Positions 8,340 to 9,563 of a DNA stretch of 9,563 nt are shown in pieces (positions within the stretch are counted from its first letter, which is position 1; each line of letters opens with the position of its first letter). The DNA is from Cytophagaceae bacterium UBA6715 (lineage in GTDB: Bacteria; Bacteroidota; Bacteroidia; Cytophagales; Spirosomataceae). A model generated the notes under the pieces. It saw only the letters and a list, made by a program, of their open reading frames with translations. It was not told where the DNA came from and did no database searches. The stretch covers positions 5,654-15,216 of the forward strand of contig DKIP01000101.1 of the NCBI GenBank assembly GCA_002454335.1. Reading direction: 5' to 3'. Both the position numbers and the translations under genes were made by a program.

Positions 8340-8789
8340 ATGAGAGCAGTCATTCAGCGTGCAAGTTCAGCTTCCTTACACATCGAAGGCAAATTACATG
8401 CTTCCATGGGAACAGGATTTGTTGTGCTCTTAGGCATACATGTTGACGATAGCCCTGCTGATGTCGAATACCTCGTCGGAAAAATTCATGGAATGCGTAT
8501 TTTTTCAGATAACGAAGGGAAAATGAACCTTTCCTTGGAACAGGTATCAGGCCAAATCCTATTAATTAGTCAATTCACCTTGTATGCCGATACACGCAAA
8601 GGGAACCGACCTAGTTACTTAGCTTCGGCAAAACCAGAACAGGCAATCCCTTTATATGAGCTTATGATTGAAAAGCTTTCCTCCGCCATGGGAGTCCCTA
8701 TTCAAACGGGTGTATTTGGTGCAGATATGCAAGTTAGCTTATGTAACGATGGCCCTGTGACCATTATCATCGATTCAAAAACCAATTAA
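8340..8789 (+). CDS. dtd: D-aminoacyl-tRNA deacylase (DTD)
   Basis: Cytoplasmic homodimeric editing enzyme that hydrolyses D-aminoacyl-tRNAs, and glycine mischarged on tRNA-Ala, keeping D-amino acids out of translation. The 149-residue product matches the usual length (about 145-150) and begins with the family MRAVIQR opening. The two active-site motifs are present: SQFTLYAD (77-84, SQxxL type) and the Gly-cisPro motif in NDGPVTI (G138-P139). The latter mimics substrate recognition and enforces chirality. TGVFGADMQVSL (123-134) is also conserved. The ATG at 8340 follows the mgtE stop by 3 bases and the stop precedes the next ATG by 2 bases, so translation is probably coupled on one mRNA. No unusual residues are seen. 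Confidence 0.97.
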   Translation: MRAVIQRASSASLHIEGKLHASMGTGFVVLLGIHVDDSPADVEYLVGKIHGMRIFSDNEGKMNLSLEQVSGQILLISQFTLYADTRKGNRPSYLASAKPEQAIPLYELMIEKLSSAMGVPIQTGVFGADMQVSLCNDGPVTIIIDSKTN

Positions 8790-8791
8790 CC

Positions 8792-9118
8792 ATGACCTTA
8801 GAAGAAGCTCAAATACACGTGGACCAATGGATTAAAACGGTAGGAGTTCGTTATTTTAATGAGCTAACCAACATGGCGATGTTAACGGAGGAGGTAGGCG
8901 AAGTGGCGCGAATCATCGCTCGTCGTTATGGGGAACAATCGGAGAAGGAATCAGATAAAAACAAGGATCTAGGTGACGAAATGGCCGATGTGCTCTTTGT
9001 CTTAATTTGTCTAGCTAATCAAACGGGCGTTAATTTAACAGAGGCCTTAGCGAAAAACTTAGCTAAGAAAAGTGTTCGTGATGCAGACAGACATCACAAC
9101 AATCCCAAACTCAAATAA
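8792..9118 (+). CDS. MazG-type nucleotide pyrophosphohydrolase
   Basis: Small all-alpha NTP pyrophosphohydrolase of 108 residues from the MazG / dUTPase-like superfamily, single-domain type, expected to hydrolyse (d)NTPs, possibly non-canonical ones, to NMP and pyrophosphate with Mg2+. The metal-binding pattern is clear: EEVGE (E33, E34, E37) on one helix and GDEMADVL (E63, D66) on the next, that is EExxE...ExxD. A charged loop, roughly 45-60, lies between them. A C-terminal basic segment with KKSVRDADRHH (92-102) could contact phosphates. Its short length separates it from the two-domain MazG of E. coli. Substrate cannot be assigned from sequence. It starts 2 bases after dtd and is probably the last gene of the operon; its stop is only 3 bases from the convergent gene's stop, so any terminator for it must lie inside that neighbour. 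Confidence 0.92.
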   Translation: MTLEEAQIHVDQWIKTVGVRYFNELTNMAMLTEEVGEVARIIARRYGEQSEKESDKNKDLGDEMADVLFVLICLANQTGVNLTEALAKNLAKKSVRDADRHHNNPKLK

Positions 9119-9121
9119 TCC

Positions 9122-9563
9122 CTACTTACCTGCTGGTACTTGGCTATCCGAAATGCGTTTGCTCATGCTTTTCCCTTCTTCTTTGTTTGGAATAAAGGGA
9201 CGCACTAAGGAGATCAAATCCAAGCTTGGATTCAATTTTTGAATCACTTCATGGCGGACATCAAATTCTGTTTCGCCGGAAATTTGTTGGTATTCTGCAT
9301 CCGAAATCCCATCATGCTGATTAGATGCATTGGAAAAAGAGGCCAAATGTCCTAAGGTACTATCCCCCATCAATTTACCCCCTTCCCAAGAAACAACGGA
9401 ACCAGCATGCTTCCAGTTAAATCCAGATAAGGTAAAGTTCTTTTGATTGATGGCTTGAACAGATTGTAATGGCATCCCCAACAATAATCCTGAATCCGTT
9501 TTCCACTCCGAAGCGTTTCCGACGATCGTCACATCGACGATTTGACCATCCCGGTAATATACA
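9122..9563 (-). CDS. Uncharacterised protein, C-terminal part (5' end outside window)
   Basis: The frame is open from the window edge to a TAG at 9124-9122, giving the last 146 residues of a longer protein. A GTG at 9532 is not a convincing start because in-frame codons continue upstream (VYYRDGQIVD). The visible part is probably beta-rich. YYRDGQIVDVTIVG leads into TDSGLLLGMPLQSVQ (22-36), then FTLSGFNWKHAG (43-54), VVSWEGGKL (56-64), ISDAEYQQISGE (86-97) and a polar, charged tail ending QVPAGK. From memory, the pattern T-x-x-G-hydrophobic-x-x-G-x-x-L, then GF-x-W-x-x-x-G, then SW-x-GGKL occurs in unannotated, often exported, Bacteroidota proteins. I know no function for them and cannot see whether this one has a signal peptide. 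It converges on the MazG-type gene with a 3-base gap and contains the inverted repeats at 9217-9245. Confidence 0.8.
   Translation of the reverse strand, partial: VYYRDGQIVDVTIVGNASEWKTDSGLLLGMPLQSVQAINQKNFTLSGFNWKHAGSVVSWEGGKLMGDSTLGHLASFSNASNQHDGISDAEYQQISGETEFDVRHEVIQKLNPSLDLISLVRPFIPNKEEGKSMSKRISDSQVPAGK
9217..9245 (+). terminator. Overlapping inverted repeats; candidate embedded terminator for the plus-strand operon
   Basis: AATCCAAGCTTGGATT (9217-9232) is a perfect 16-base palindrome. Overlapping it by four bases, GATTCAA-TTT-TTGAATC (9229-9245) is a perfect inverted repeat with 7-base arms. On the plus strand the first would fold as a 6-bp stem with an AGCT loop, followed after two bases by ATTTTT. 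That resembles a modest intrinsic terminator about 100-120 bases past the MazG stop. The two hairpins share bases and cannot both form fully. The bases also encode residues near VIQKLNPSLDL of the minus-strand gene, so chance or coding constraint is possible. Confidence 0.35.

Noticed and set aside
9122..9532. A complete 136-residue gene starting at GTG 9532
   Set aside because: The frame stays open to the window edge with protein-like sequence upstream (YYRDGQIVD), so the gene is better treated as a 5'-truncated fragment.
1..9563. Hidden defence, mobile or otherwise novel system
   Set aside because: Nearly the whole window is accounted for by conserved housekeeping genes and a standard sensor kinase. 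I saw no transposase, integrase, terminal repeats, CRISPR-like repeats, RNA genes or compositional break.

Overview
The window reads as an ordinary chromosomal housekeeping segment of a Bacteroidota bacterium, most likely in or near the Cytophagales (that finer placement is only an impression from protein similarity). Three things support the phylum: moderate-to-low GC; no Shine-Dalgarno-like sequence ahead of any of the six visible starts; and an exact match to the Bacteroidota -7 promoter element (TAnnTTTG) ahead of rsmA. The rsmA-mgtE and dtd-MazG neighbourhoods also fit. I see no mobile element, CRISPR array, tRNA or rRNA gene, prophage gene or recognisable defence system, and no reading frame looks broken.

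Left half, minus strand (35-6031): a 1093-residue soluble hybrid sensor kinase (PAS-PAS-GAF-PAS-HisKA-HATPase-REC-Hpt) lies upstream of clpB, the ring disaggregase of the heat-shock response. They are separated by 114 bases that hold only a weak hairpin, so read-through into clpB is possible but unproven. Bases 1-34 hold the clpB 3' flank and nothing I can name.

A 74-base divergent spacer (6032-6105) separates the kinase from a plus-strand run: rsmA (16S rRNA dimethyladenosine methyltransferase, GTG start at 6106), mgtE (Mg2+ channel/transporter), dtd (D-aminoacyl-tRNA deacylase) and a small MazG-type nucleotide pyrophosphohydrolase. The last three genes are spaced by 3 and 2 bases and are almost certainly one transcript. 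The 71-base rsmA-mgtE gap has only small hairpins, so rsmA may head the same operon. The common theme is translation fidelity and housekeeping: ribosome maturation, Mg2+ supply, clearance of mischarged D-aminoacyl-tRNA and nucleotide-pool cleaning.

At the right edge a minus-strand gene enters convergently, its stop only 3 bases from the MazG stop. It encodes the C-terminal 146 residues of an uncharacterised protein cut by the window end. Two overlapping inverted repeats inside this coding region could terminate the plus-strand operon.

I found no convincing undescribed system. The points most worth checking are the embedded inverted repeats, the unidentified partial protein, the orphan hybrid kinase beside clpB, and the compact divergent promoter region.
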